Source: Elusimicrobiota bacterium
GTDB lineage: Bacteria > Elusimicrobiota > Elusimicrobia > FEN-1173
Assembly: GCA_016715645.1 (NCBI GenBank)
Contig: JADJZR010000023.1
Coordinates: 1 to 21,048 of the forward strand
Length of the DNA: 21,048 nucleotides
Direction: 5' to 3'
This document shows, piece by piece, positions 15,030-21,048 of this stretch (the first letter of the stretch is position 1; each line of letters begins with the position of its first letter). Under the pieces are notes generated by a model that saw nothing but the letters and a program-made list of their open reading frames with translations, was not told the DNA's origin and did no database searches. Made by a program: the position numbers and the translations under genes.

Positions 15030-15616
15030 TTATGTCTCCTTTGATTTCGGCGGCCTATTTTCCTTTACCGCCCAAATCCATTGAAAATACCGGGTAGCTG
15101 GCCAATCAGGTCTCCTTTTGAATTCGCATAGGCCACACAGGCATTTCTGGCCCGAACCGGTCGCGCGGCACCCTTGGCAGATGGCCTGCATGAGCGAGGA
15201 AAAGAAGTTCTTCTTCTGTTCAGGATTCAGCATGCCCCGCATCGCGGCCAGGTGCTGGACCACCCGACGCTGTTGTTCGGCTTCCAGGGCCGCGACCCGG
15301 TTGACGTAGCCGTCCAGCTTTTCCGGGTCGGTCACGTCCTTGCCGAGCAGTTCGCAGAGGGCCATTCTCTCCTGGGCCAGCTTGACCTGAAGTTCGTTAA
15401 GGTCTTTCTGGAGGGAAGCCTCCATCGGTTCCAGTTTCGCTTTCTGTTCCGAGCTTAAATCCATTTTTTGAATCAAAGAAGCCGTGTCAATGACGCCTGA
15501 TGACATGTTTTGACGGTCGTGCGTAAAATATTTCGCGGAGAAATAGACCGTGGCAACGGCGATCCCCAAAAGGAATACCCCGCCAAACCGAAAACAACGA
15601 ATCGTTTAGGTTTCAT
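15030..15616 (-). CDS. CnrX/CpxP-like periplasmic heavy-metal sensor (frameshifted)
   Basis: The ATG at 15616 overlaps the anti-sigma stop (ATGA) and begins MKPKRFVVFGLAG; the rest (FLLGIAVATVYFSAKYFTHDR) is in another frame. The break lies on the four-base run 15578-15581, and one extra G restores a single 195-residue ORF with one N-terminal membrane helix. The periplasmic part is helical and typical of the metal-resistance/Spy-CpxP fold: MDLSSEQKAKLEPMEASL, LGKDVTDPEKLDGYVNRV and AAMRGMLNPEQKKNFF. It ends in a Cys-rich tail (CQGC, CLCGLC). In CnrX systems such a protein holds the anti-sigma factor until metal binds. The final 27 residues may be a further frame error. Confidence 0.85.
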
Positions 15617-16086
15617 GAATTTTGCCTCCGGACATTTTGCGAATGGTCTGACGTCCCTTGCAGATAGATCTGTTCAATGGAGTTAGGAGGAAAGGGAGAG
15701 GCGAAGACGCTGACCGCTAACTCGAGAGGTTTGGAGGCCGATGCGCGGCCCTTAAACAAAAAAAGGCCGCCAGCCACGCCCAACGTCCAAATCACCAGAA
15801 ACCCAGCCGCCACCGGGATAAGCTGCTTGGGTAGGAACACGGCCCACCACTTGTTGGATTCATCCTCTTCCCGGCGAACTCTTTCCCAGAATCGGGCGCG
15901 GAATTCGGGAGATGGTTGAATCGAGGGAAGAGCGCCGAGGGCGCTCCAGGTGGAAGAGAGGAGACTTTCCTCTTGCCGGCAAATGTGGCAGGCGTTCAAG
16001 TGGGTCCGTACCCCGATGGTCGCCTCAGGTTCCAGCGCGGCATCTATAAACGCCGGCAACAGTTCCTGGACCTCTCTACAATTCAT
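15613..16086 (-). CDS. Zinc-finger anti-sigma factor, single membrane span
   Basis: The 157-residue protein has an N-terminal ZAS/zf-HC2 pattern: MNCREVQELLPAFIDAAL followed by HLNACHIC (His29, Cys33, Cys36, with Cys3). One membrane helix lies at about residues 90-111 (LIPVAAGFLVIWTLGVAGGLFLF), leaving a short exported C-terminus. GGAGG lies seven bases before the ATG. Such proteins bind an ECF sigma factor in the cytoplasm and release it after a periplasmic signal; here the sensor gene overlaps it directly downstream. The partner is most likely the sigma factor at 17504-18142, although three elements intervene. Confidence 0.88.
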   Translation of the reverse strand: MNCREVQELLPAFIDAALEPEATIGVRTHLNACHICRQEESLLSSTWSALGALPSIQPSPEFRARFWERVRREEDESNKWWAVFLPKQLIPVAAGFLVIWTLGVAGGLFLFKGRASASKPLELAVSVFASPFPPNSIEQIYLQGTSDHSQNVRRQNS

Positions 16087-16178
16087 TAAAGTTCCTCCAG
16101 TTAGAGAGACGCGGTTTTACCCGCGCCGCTCCGGCTCTTTCTCAGCGGTTTTCCGCTTGAGCCAGTTGGCCGTCGAGC

Positions 16179-16439
16179 TTAGGGCCTGTCCAGAAATAAC
16201 TTATCCAATTTTCTGGAGGCTTTTGTCCCTGGGCCGCGTTGCTCGTCAGTCACATACGCCCGGTATGCTCCTTCCTCGCGCCTTGCCCAGTGCCAAAATC
16301 CTCTCAGCAAATTAGACAACTTATTTCTGGACAGGCCCTTAGCCAACTCGTTTTTCAATGCGGACAGTTTCTTTTCTTTCTCCACCAAACTCTGACGATC
16401 CCAATACGGCGTTGGATCCCTTATCGTCTTGTTCTTCAC
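16179..16439 (-). CDS. Small coiled-coil ORF with its 3' end replaced by a MITE-like insertion
   Basis: From a GTG at 16439 the ORF encodes 86 residues. The first 36 are a charged start plus coiled-coil (SLVEKEKKLSALKNELAK). Everything after that is read from the inserted element at 16182-16338 (KGLSRNKLSNLL..., FWHWARREEGAYRAYV). If the element and one TTA copy are removed, the frame runs on as NELAKLDGQLAQAENR and stops, continuing the heptad pattern and giving about 45 residues. The ribosome site is weak. No family is recognised. Expression of either form is unproven. Confidence 0.45.
   Translation of the reverse strand: MKNKTIRDPTPYWDRQSLVEKEKKLSALKNELAKGLSRNKLSNLLRGFWHWARREEGAYRAYVTDEQRGPGTKASRKLDKLFLDRP
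16182..16338. mobile_element. 157-bp MITE-like element with terminal inverted repeats
   Basis: The ends are near-perfect inverted repeats: GGGCCTGTCCAGAAATAA at the left and its complement at the right, with about 28 bases pairing and three mismatches further in. A direct repeat TTA (16179-16181 and 16339-16341) flanks it, as expected for a 3-bp target duplication. There is no transposase inside, so it would need an enzyme in trans. The TNA-type target and the ends suggest an IS5-like source, which is a guess. It interrupts the small coiled-coil ORF. Confidence 0.8.
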
Positions 16440-16497
16440 CTTTCTCTACACCAACCCCCTGAAAAAGTCGCGGTGGCGCCCCGCCTGATCCTCGGAC

Positions 16498-16526
16498 GGG
16501 TGGCGGGCGCTACCGACCCGCCACCC
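16498..16526 (-). terminator. Perfect 10-pair hairpin after the helical-repeat protein gene
   Basis: GGGTGGCGGG and its exact complement CCCGCCACCC flank a 9-base loop, starting 15 bases after the TAA-side end of the helical-repeat gene at 16541. No T-run follows immediately; the nearest T5 is about 35 bases on. It is probably a terminator or mRNA 3'-end stem. Confidence 0.55.
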
Positions 16527-16540
16527 TATGACAACCTCCC

Positions 16541-17107
16541 TTACTTAAGGGCGGCTAGCGCCGCCTCGTTTTGAGCCAAGTTTCCCTGAGCGGCCTTGAT
16601 TCGCGCCTCCCGCTGGACGAACTTGCTTTCGCCCCCTCCGGTCGCGATCACCCACTGGTCATGCTGGATGGCTCTCTCCAGGGTGGCGCGCTTATAGGCG
16701 GTCGGCCCGCCGGTCTTAAATGCCTCCAGCGCGGCTTGGTCCTTGGCCAGCTTTTCCCGGGCCTCTTGGCGGCGGGCAGCCCAGGTCGCCGGTTTTCCAT
16801 TGAATGTTGCCCGTTCGACCTGTGCTTGATCGGCCTTCACGGCCTCCTCCAGTCGGCCCTGCTCATAGCGAGCCGGTCCGGAGGTCTTGAACGCCTCCAA
16901 TTCGGCCTGGGCCTTTGCCAACTGCTCGCGGGCTTCCGCGTGGCGGATGTCCGCCATCACCGGCTTTCCTGCAAAGGCCGCATGCTCAACCCTATACTGG
17001 GCTTCCGAAACCTTTTGTTCCAACTTCTGCTGAGTGCCCATGTAAGCGACCGCAGGCGCCGCCATCAAAATCATCAATCCGCCTAAAACAACGTTATTGT
17101 TTGTCAT
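16541..17107 (-). CDS. Exported protein with tandem helical repeats, unknown function
   Basis: I place the start at ATG 17107 (MTNNNVVLGG), seven bases after AAGGAAAGG, giving 188 residues; an in-frame ATG at 17143 would add a basic N-terminus. A hydrophobic signal (VVLGGLMILMAAPAVA) is followed by about three repeats of roughly 45 residues. Each has a helix, a linker with FAGKP or FNGKP, then EAREQLAKAQAELEAFKTSGP or the near copy EAREKLAKDQAALEAFKTGGP. The composition is Ala/Glu/Lys/Gln with long coiled-coil character. It lies between the sigma factor and the anti-sigma factor, so it may be part of the envelope sensing unit. I recognise no family. Confidence 0.78.
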   Translation of the reverse strand: MTNNNVVLGGLMILMAAPAVAYMGTQQKLEQKVSEAQYRVEHAAFAGKPVMADIRHAEAREQLAKAQAELEAFKTSGPARYEQGRLEEAVKADQAQVERATFNGKPATWAARRQEAREKLAKDQAALEAFKTGGPTAYKRATLERAIQHDQWVIATGGGESKFVQREARIKAAQGNLAQNEAALAALK

Positions 17108-17503
17108 AGCCATGCCTTTCCTTTGGGGATGAACTCTCTTCATCCCTCCATACACCGGAAGAGGCAAAAGGTTGCGGTTAGGGTGCGCTACAGGATGAGG
17201 CGGGTCAGTGTTGAGCGAGGAGCAGAGGCGAGGCTTCGGGAAGATGAATAATCCAATTTGACGCAATTGTGCAGCCTGATTTCATTGGGCATGACACCAT
17301 GCAATTCCGCCGGTGGCCAGTCTCATACCCTTGATGAGTGAGAAGGGGCGTCGGGTGTGGGGGAAGCGGCCGTGTCGGATATTTTCCGGCCGCTGGCGCC
17401 CGTACCGCCCCTGAATTCCGCCACTGTCCGCTTCACGATATCAGCGGCAATAACGTTGCAAATAGCTGGTGGGCCTCTTCCGACCACTGATGTCCTGTCA
17501 CGG
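17108..17503. other. Intergenic region between the sigma factor and the helical-repeat gene
   Basis: About 395 bases with no convincing gene. An ORF overlapping the sigma factor end (17323-17535, minus) lacks a ribosome site and looks low-complexity. I see no clear sigma-70 promoter. The region most likely contains the leader and perhaps an ECF-type promoter for the genes downstream, which I cannot locate. Confidence 0.5.
17126..17146 (-). promoter_or_regulatory. Leader hairpin next to the ribosome site of the helical-repeat gene
   Basis: GGGATGAA-GAGAG-TTCATCCC forms a perfect 8-pair stem with a 5-base loop in the transcript, ending a few bases before the AAAGGAAAGG ribosome site. It also contains an in-frame ATG. 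It could modulate translation or stabilise the mRNA. Confidence 0.4.
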
Positions 17504-18142
17504 TTATTTTTCGGGGATCGAATCCGATTGGACATAAGGGCCCAACGCCTCTTTTAAAGTTTGACGGGAGCGGAAAAGCAGGGACTTCACGGCCGATACG
17601 GAGGTCGCCAGAGAGACGGCGATTTCTTCATGGGACATGCCTTGAAATCTGGCCAGAAGCACAGCCATGCGCTGAGTCTCCGGAAGGGCGTCCAGCGCCT
17701 TTTGAACGGTTAGCGCTATCGTTTTCTTTTCTATGAGTTCCGCCGGGCGGTCAGCCGGCGAATCCGGGATCTGCCGTGGGAGCGACTCTCCGGATTCCAT
17801 TTCCGTCCGTTGGTCGATGGAGTCATGGGGATGGCGCTTTCGGTCCCGCAACCGGTTGGAAACAAGCCGGGAGGCAATGGAAAACAGCCAGGGCCGGAAG
17901 GGCCGGGAAGGATCGTATCGTTCCTTGGCTCTGTAGATTCGCAGAAAAACTTCCTGGGCCAGGTCCTCGGACTCTTCCTGGGACTTCAAGAATCGGTAGA
18001 TGAAATTGATTACGTGGGCCGAATACCTGTTGAAGACGGCTTGAAACCCTTCTTCAGCGCCGTCTCGGAACCGCGCCATGAGGGTTTCGTCCGGCTCGGA
18101 CGCCTTCGCGGGGGTTTCGCCCTCATATGTAGAATCGGGCAT
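17504..18142 (-). CDS. ECF (RpoE/CnrH-like) RNA polymerase sigma factor
   Basis: The ATG at 18142 follows AGAGGAGG by four bases and gives 212 residues; an upstream in-frame start at 18163 lacks such a site. Region 2 is seen in FNRYSAHVINFIYRFLKSQEE, DLAQEVFLRIYRAKERY and FRPWLFSIASRLVSNRLRDR. Region 4 is seen in ALDALPETQRMAVLLARFQG, MSHEEIAVSLATSVSAVKSL and LFRSRQTLKEAL. The linker holds an acidic, Pro-rich stretch. It directs RNA polymerase to stress promoters and is normally held by a membrane anti-sigma factor, probably the one at 15613-16086. It likely drives the cus genes downstream, as CnrH does for cnr genes; this is inference. Confidence 0.95.
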   Translation of the reverse strand: MPDSTYEGETPAKASEPDETLMARFRDGAEEGFQAVFNRYSAHVINFIYRFLKSQEESEDLAQEVFLRIYRAKERYDPSRPFRPWLFSIASRLVSNRLRDRKRHPHDSIDQRTEMESGESLPRQIPDSPADRPAELIEKKTIALTVQKALDALPETQRMAVLLARFQGMSHEEIAVSLATSVSAVKSLLFRSRQTLKEALGPYVQSDSIPEK

Positions 18143-18252
18143 GATGCCTCCTCTGCTGTTCACTGCTGTCCGTCGGCGACGTGGCCCCGATAGTTATGGG
18201 AATCATCGGCGCACGAAATGATTGAAACGTTTTTTGAGTTTTTGAATGTAAA

Positions 18253-18272
18253 GCCGGTCGGCAAAGACCGGC
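18253..18272 (-). terminator. Hairpin after the secreted His/Cys protein gene
   Basis: GCCGGTC and GACCGGC pair perfectly around a six-base loop, starting 12 bases past the stop at 18285 and followed by TTTACATT. It is a weak intrinsic-terminator candidate separating this gene from the sigma factor. Confidence 0.45.
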
Positions 18273-18284
18273 AAAGAGCGAACC

Positions 18285-18749
18285 TTACAGGCTCGCGAGA
18301 GGAGGTGCTCGTGGGCTTCGGTGGGAAAGGGAAAAAAACTGCGAGGCTGGAATGGGAGGCCCGCGGTCGTTTTGTCGGGAAACAATTGGGATAGCCGGAC
18401 TTATAGCTGCCCCTGGAATTCCCGTTGGCAAAAGAGCCAGAACTGGCGAATCCGGAATGGGCACCCCGCCCGAGACAATGCCTGGAACGTTCTGAAAAAA
18501 TGTGATGCAACAGGGATCTTCGTTTTTGGATTCGTTGTCGTTGCCACGGGAAGAATCATTGGCAGCTTGGTTGGAATGACAAGCGGTGGATTGATGATGG
18601 GTTTCTTGGACCTCTTCGTTCGCGGTGCGAAGATCGGCGAAAATTGCGGTGGCATGGTGCGTGTTGCCTGTCACCATGGCGTAGACTAGACAATAGTGGG
18701 TTAGAACCGAGTAGGCGACCAACGTCGCGATCGTTATTTGCTTTCTCAT
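18285..18749 (-). CDS. Secreted His/Cys-containing protein, unknown function
   Basis: The 154-residue ORF starts with a signal-type segment (MRKQITIATLVAYSVLTHYCLVYA). The polar middle has His and Cys (GNTHHATAIFA, ETHHQSTACHS, NEDPCCITFF). It is followed by a Pro/Gly/Ile-rich stretch (LALLPTGIPGAAISPAIP) and a tail with RGPPIPASQFF and SHRSPRAPPLA. The order of CH and CC motifs with an RGPP tail recalls small copper-associated exported proteins, but I cannot name a family. The ribosome site is weak. It is the first gene downstream of the IS1380-type element, so its native promoter may be disturbed. Confidence 0.65.
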   Translation of the reverse strand: MRKQITIATLVAYSVLTHYCLVYAMVTGNTHHATAIFADLRTANEEVQETHHQSTACHSNQAANDSSRGNDNESKNEDPCCITFFQNVPGIVSGGVPIPDSPVLALLPTGIPGAAISPAIPIVSRQNDRGPPIPASQFFSLSHRSPRAPPLASL

Positions 18750-18915
18750 AATGCCCGTCGTGGGCTTACCCTTGGCATATGTCCAATTTTACAACAATTT
18801 AGAACAGCGATTTAGAAAGAAATATGGTTCTGATCATGATTGGTGTAATTTGGTCCCCCAGCTAAATTCTTTGGTCGACTAATAGGGGGATCCCTATTCT
18901 CTCGCCCCGCACCTC
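18750..18915. other. AT-rich upstream region of the secreted protein gene
   Basis: About 165 AT-richer bases without an ORF. They include an inverted repeat AATAGGG-N4-CCCTATT (18881-18898), which could be an operator or the end of an older terminator. I see no confident -35/-10 pair. Confidence 0.4.
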
Positions 18916-18920
18916 TTGAT
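18916..18920. repeat. Target-site duplication of the IS, left copy
   Basis: TTGAT directly abuts the left inverted repeat, and the same five bases abut the right end at 20555-20559. A 4-5 bp duplication is typical of the IS1380 family. Confidence 0.85.
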
Positions 18921-20554
18921 CCTAAAACGTGAGTTGAACCCTTGTTTTCGGTTCAAGTCAGGGCCAATAATGGCGTGGGCGCCGGGATTGGGTTAATAAA
19001 TTTGGCAAAAGCACGGCACACAATGGCCCGCCATCGTTGGCTGTCGGTCAACTGCTCCGCAGTGTTTTTTAAGGTGGCTCAGAAACGGGCCAGGTTCGTC
19101 AGAATCGATTGAATTACCGTCCGTTTTTCGTGGATGCTGGTGATGGTCAAACGCGTTTGTCCCCCGTGTCGTGTTTGTGTGGCCACCCCGTGGAGTAGAA
19201 GTGGGCGGCTGGAAATGGCTTCAAAATGTTTGTTCGGCTGGGCCAACCGGACAAAGAGTGTCCACCAGTTATAAACCAAGGCCACCATGCGGGCCACCAA
19301 TTGGCACCGGGCTAAATAGTGCGTGGTAAACCCACCCCATCCCCATTGATTCTTCAGCTCATCAAAATTATTCTCGGCGTCCGCGCGGTCTCGATACATC
19401 TGCGCCAACGTCAGAATTGAAAAGTCTGTGGAGGTCACTAGCACCGCGTATTCATAACCGGCACTGGCCTTGTCTTTGTCGAGAAACATGAACTTTGTTT
19501 GATCCTTATCTTTCTTGGTCAACAACAGTCCATCCTTGATTTCCCGACGAAGCGCCACCACCCGCCGCGCTCGACTCCACCCCGATAACGTCAGGACACT
19601 CTCCTTGCCTTCCCATCCTTGCCCCGCGTTTTCCCATTCGTTTTCACCAAACAATTCTCGGACCAGACGTTTCACCACGGGCGACCGTTTCACCTTCGTC
19701 AGATACGGTTGATTTCGTTGATCGGCTTCTTTCAAAAAAGACTCGCTCCCGTAGGCAATATCCCCACGGACAATCGTCGGACGATGGCCTTTGGGCAACG
19801 CGTCGAACCATGACCAAAAGTTTCGCTTGCTGTGAATCGGGGCGGATTCATTGCCGGGCAGGACATCCACACGCAACGCCAAGCGCGTGTTCGCCATCAG
19901 TCCGCTGTGATAACTGTGGGAGGGACGGCCACGTTTGCGCGGATTGTATCCCACGACCGCCCCCTCTTGTTTGCCGTAGAGACACTTCACCGTCGTGTCC
20001 AGATCCAGGATCCAGGGCGTCGACAGTAAATCCTTTGTCGTCTTGCTCAAATGTCGCTCCAGCCAATCGATGCCAGCGGATTCTTCGATCTTTAGAAGAG
20101 CCCGGCGCGCCGTGTCTTCCGAGACAAGCTGTGACACGCCAAAAAGCGCTGGATTGATCCCGTCTTGGCGGATCGCCGTGATGTGCGCATACCGATGGTG
20201 CCCCGCCAGAATCGAGAGAAGAAGCGTTACCAGGATGTCCCGCTTTTCTGAGGCGTTGTTGCTTTTGTATTCCAATGGACAATCCGCCACCCACGTGTCC
20301 AAGAGGCCGCTCACTTTCAGAAATTCAATAAAAAAGGGCAACTGGCCCAGGGGAGTGACGGCCGCCTGGGGGTCCCACTCCACGTGAACGCGCCTCCGAA
20401 AGTATCCAAGGCCACGGCTTCTGACTGACACAACAATGCCTTCCGTTTCGCTTCACCCATTGGGGGACCCCTTTCTGTCGCCAGATTCTCCTGAAAATAC
20501 AAGATTACCAATACTTTATCCGGCCAGAAAGAAATTTTAACTTACGTTTTTAGG
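18921..20554 (-). mobile_element. IS1380-family insertion sequence, complete at both ends
   Basis: The element is 1634 bp. The left end reads CCTAAAACGTGAGTTGAA; the complement of the right end reads CCTAAAAACGTAAGTTAAA, so the terminal repeats agree over about 18 positions with two mismatches and one gap. TTGAT flanks both sides. It holds one transposase gene, read on the minus strand, and about 155 bases of non-coding sequence at its left side. Length, ends and transposase all fit IS1380. The intact duplication suggests a fairly recent insertion. Confidence 0.9.
19079..20460 (-). CDS. IS1380-family DDE transposase (one frameshift near the N-terminus)
   Basis: The main frame encodes 450 residues from a GTG at 20431, but the true start appears to be ATG 20460 (MGEAKRKALLCQSE), which has GAAAGGGG upstream and is in another frame. 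It reaches SEAVALDTFGG and is then followed, in the main frame, by RVHVEWDPQAAVTPLGQLPF; one missing base near 20388-20396 explains the break. Catalytic acids appear in ILDLDTTVKCLYG, IVRGDIAYGSESFL and YRDRADAENNFDELKNQWGW. The corrected length is 460 residues, usual for the family. As written, activity is doubtful unless the break is an error. Confidence 0.92.
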
Positions 20555-20559
20555 TTGAT
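20555..20559. repeat. Target-site duplication of the IS, right copy
   Basis: TTGAT identical to 18916-18920, directly next to the right inverted repeat. Confidence 0.85.
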
Positions 20560-21048
20560 TGATCCAATCGATAATAGAGCCGTCCACCTGCTTCCTAGTG
20601 TAGTTGGAAAACCGGCGGCGAAGGTGAGTAATATAGATGGGTTAATCTGGCGGCGGCTAGGGCGGTTGGATGCCGCCGCCGGGATTTGGGTGGGGAAGGA
20701 GGGAAGTGGGCAGTTTAATACAAAGAAAAACACCATTTCCGCTCCGCGGCGGAGGCCGCGGGGTTTTCGGTGGTGCCCTGTGGGGGGTGTGGGGGGCCAC
20801 CACCAGGCAGCCCCCCATAATCCCCCCGCGGACAGCCATGGGGTTTGTGGCTGGCCGTGGGGGGAGGGGGGGCGGTTTGCCTGGAGCGCCGCCAGCGGTG
20901 CCGTGCGGGCCGAAGTGCGGCCTGCGCGGCGGCGCAATGGGGCGGCGCTTGCGGTGGCCACCGTTGAGCACGGTTTTTTGTGACCTCAAGAAGCGAGGTT
21001 CTGAACGATAAACAGGCGGGGCGGTGGCGGTGTTTGCCACCGCGGCAG
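20560..21048. other. G-rich, hairpin-rich stretch without a supported gene
   Basis: About 490 bases to the window end. ORFs exist on both strands but read as Pro/Gly/Arg/Trp-rich low-complexity with no ribosome site or domain. The plus strand has many G-runs and several local inverted repeats, such as GGTGGC...GCCACC near the end. It could be a structured repeat, a 3'-region of a gene lying outside, or a non-coding element. I cannot identify it. Confidence 0.5.
20782..20827. repeat. G6-N3-G6 / C6-N5-C6 hairpin
   Basis: The arm GGGGGGTGTGGGGGG (20782-20796) faces CCCCCCATAATCCCCCC (20811-20827) across a 14-base loop, giving twelve G-C pairs. The G arm alone could also form a G-quadruplex. Another G-rich tract lies near 20859-20873. 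Confidence 0.6.

Noticed and set aside
17323..17535. A 70-residue minus-strand ORF overlapping the sigma factor end
   Set aside because: No ribosome site, 32-base overlap with the sigma gene, low-complexity product with no motif.
20670..21011. A 113-residue Gly/Arg/Trp-rich ORF on the plus strand
   Set aside because: Composition follows directly from G-runs; overlapping ORFs on both strands are equally long and none has a ribosome site or domain.
1..21048. CRISPR arrays, tRNA or rRNA genes
   Set aside because: I saw no regularly spaced direct repeats, no tRNA-like arms with CCA-type ends and no rRNA-like conserved stretches on either strand.

Overview
The window is a heavy-metal (copper/silver type, probably also zinc/cobalt/cadmium or mercury) resistance and sensing island. 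Every gene I can support lies on the minus strand, so the biological reading direction is from high to low coordinates. The host is a Gram-negative-type bacterium: there are two TolC-family outer-membrane channels, two RND pumps, lipoprotein signals and many exported proteins. Base composition is moderately GC-rich. I cannot assign a phylum from sequence alone.

Layout in transcription order. (1) 21048-20560: a G-rich, hairpin-rich stretch with no convincing gene. (2) 20554-18921: a complete IS1380-type insertion sequence with imperfect terminal inverted repeats and a 5-bp TTGAT target duplication; its transposase has a one-base frameshift. (3) 18749-18285: a small secreted His/Cys-containing protein. 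(4) 18142-15030: a regulatory module with an ECF sigma factor, an exported protein with helical repeats, a small coiled-coil ORF whose 3' end is hit by a 157-bp MITE-like element, a zinc-finger anti-sigma factor and a CnrX/CpxP-like periplasmic metal sensor. (5) 15025-8795: a small exported protein followed by cusC-cusB-cusA (outer-membrane channel, lipoprotein adaptor with metal-binding motifs, Cu/Ag-type RND pump). (6) 8736-3153: small metal-handling and signalling genes: YHS protein, exported double HMA-like protein, DUF2231 membrane protein with a His-rich tail, a histidine-kinase-like protein lacking its phospho-acceptor His, two small lipoproteins, a thioredoxin-like fusion protein, a MerC-like membrane protein, an HD-GYP protein, a 38-codon half-YHS ORF and a CopZ-type Fe-S metallochaperone. 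(7) 3084-1: a small Cys-rich exported protein and a second efflux operon, czcC-like, a very short adaptor-like protein, and the start of a czcA-like pump that runs off the window.

How it probably works (inference): periplasmic metal is sensed by the CnrX-like protein and the membrane anti-sigma factor, releasing the ECF sigma factor to transcribe the downstream resistance genes. Periplasmic and cytoplasmic binding proteins (HMA, YHS, HMBD, CopZ-type) buffer metal and pass it to the two RND efflux systems. Several junctions are 4-base ATGA overlaps (1508-1511, 3488-3491, 5308-5311, 13321-13324, 15613-15616), which argues for operon transcription and translational coupling.

A recurring oddity is that at least six genes (transposase, CnrX-like, cusB, cusA, HMA, histidine-kinase-like) are split by single-base shifts. 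Four of the breaks sit on runs of four G/C where five would restore the frame. This looks more like sequence or assembly error than like true gene decay, but it must be resolved before the proteins are interpreted.
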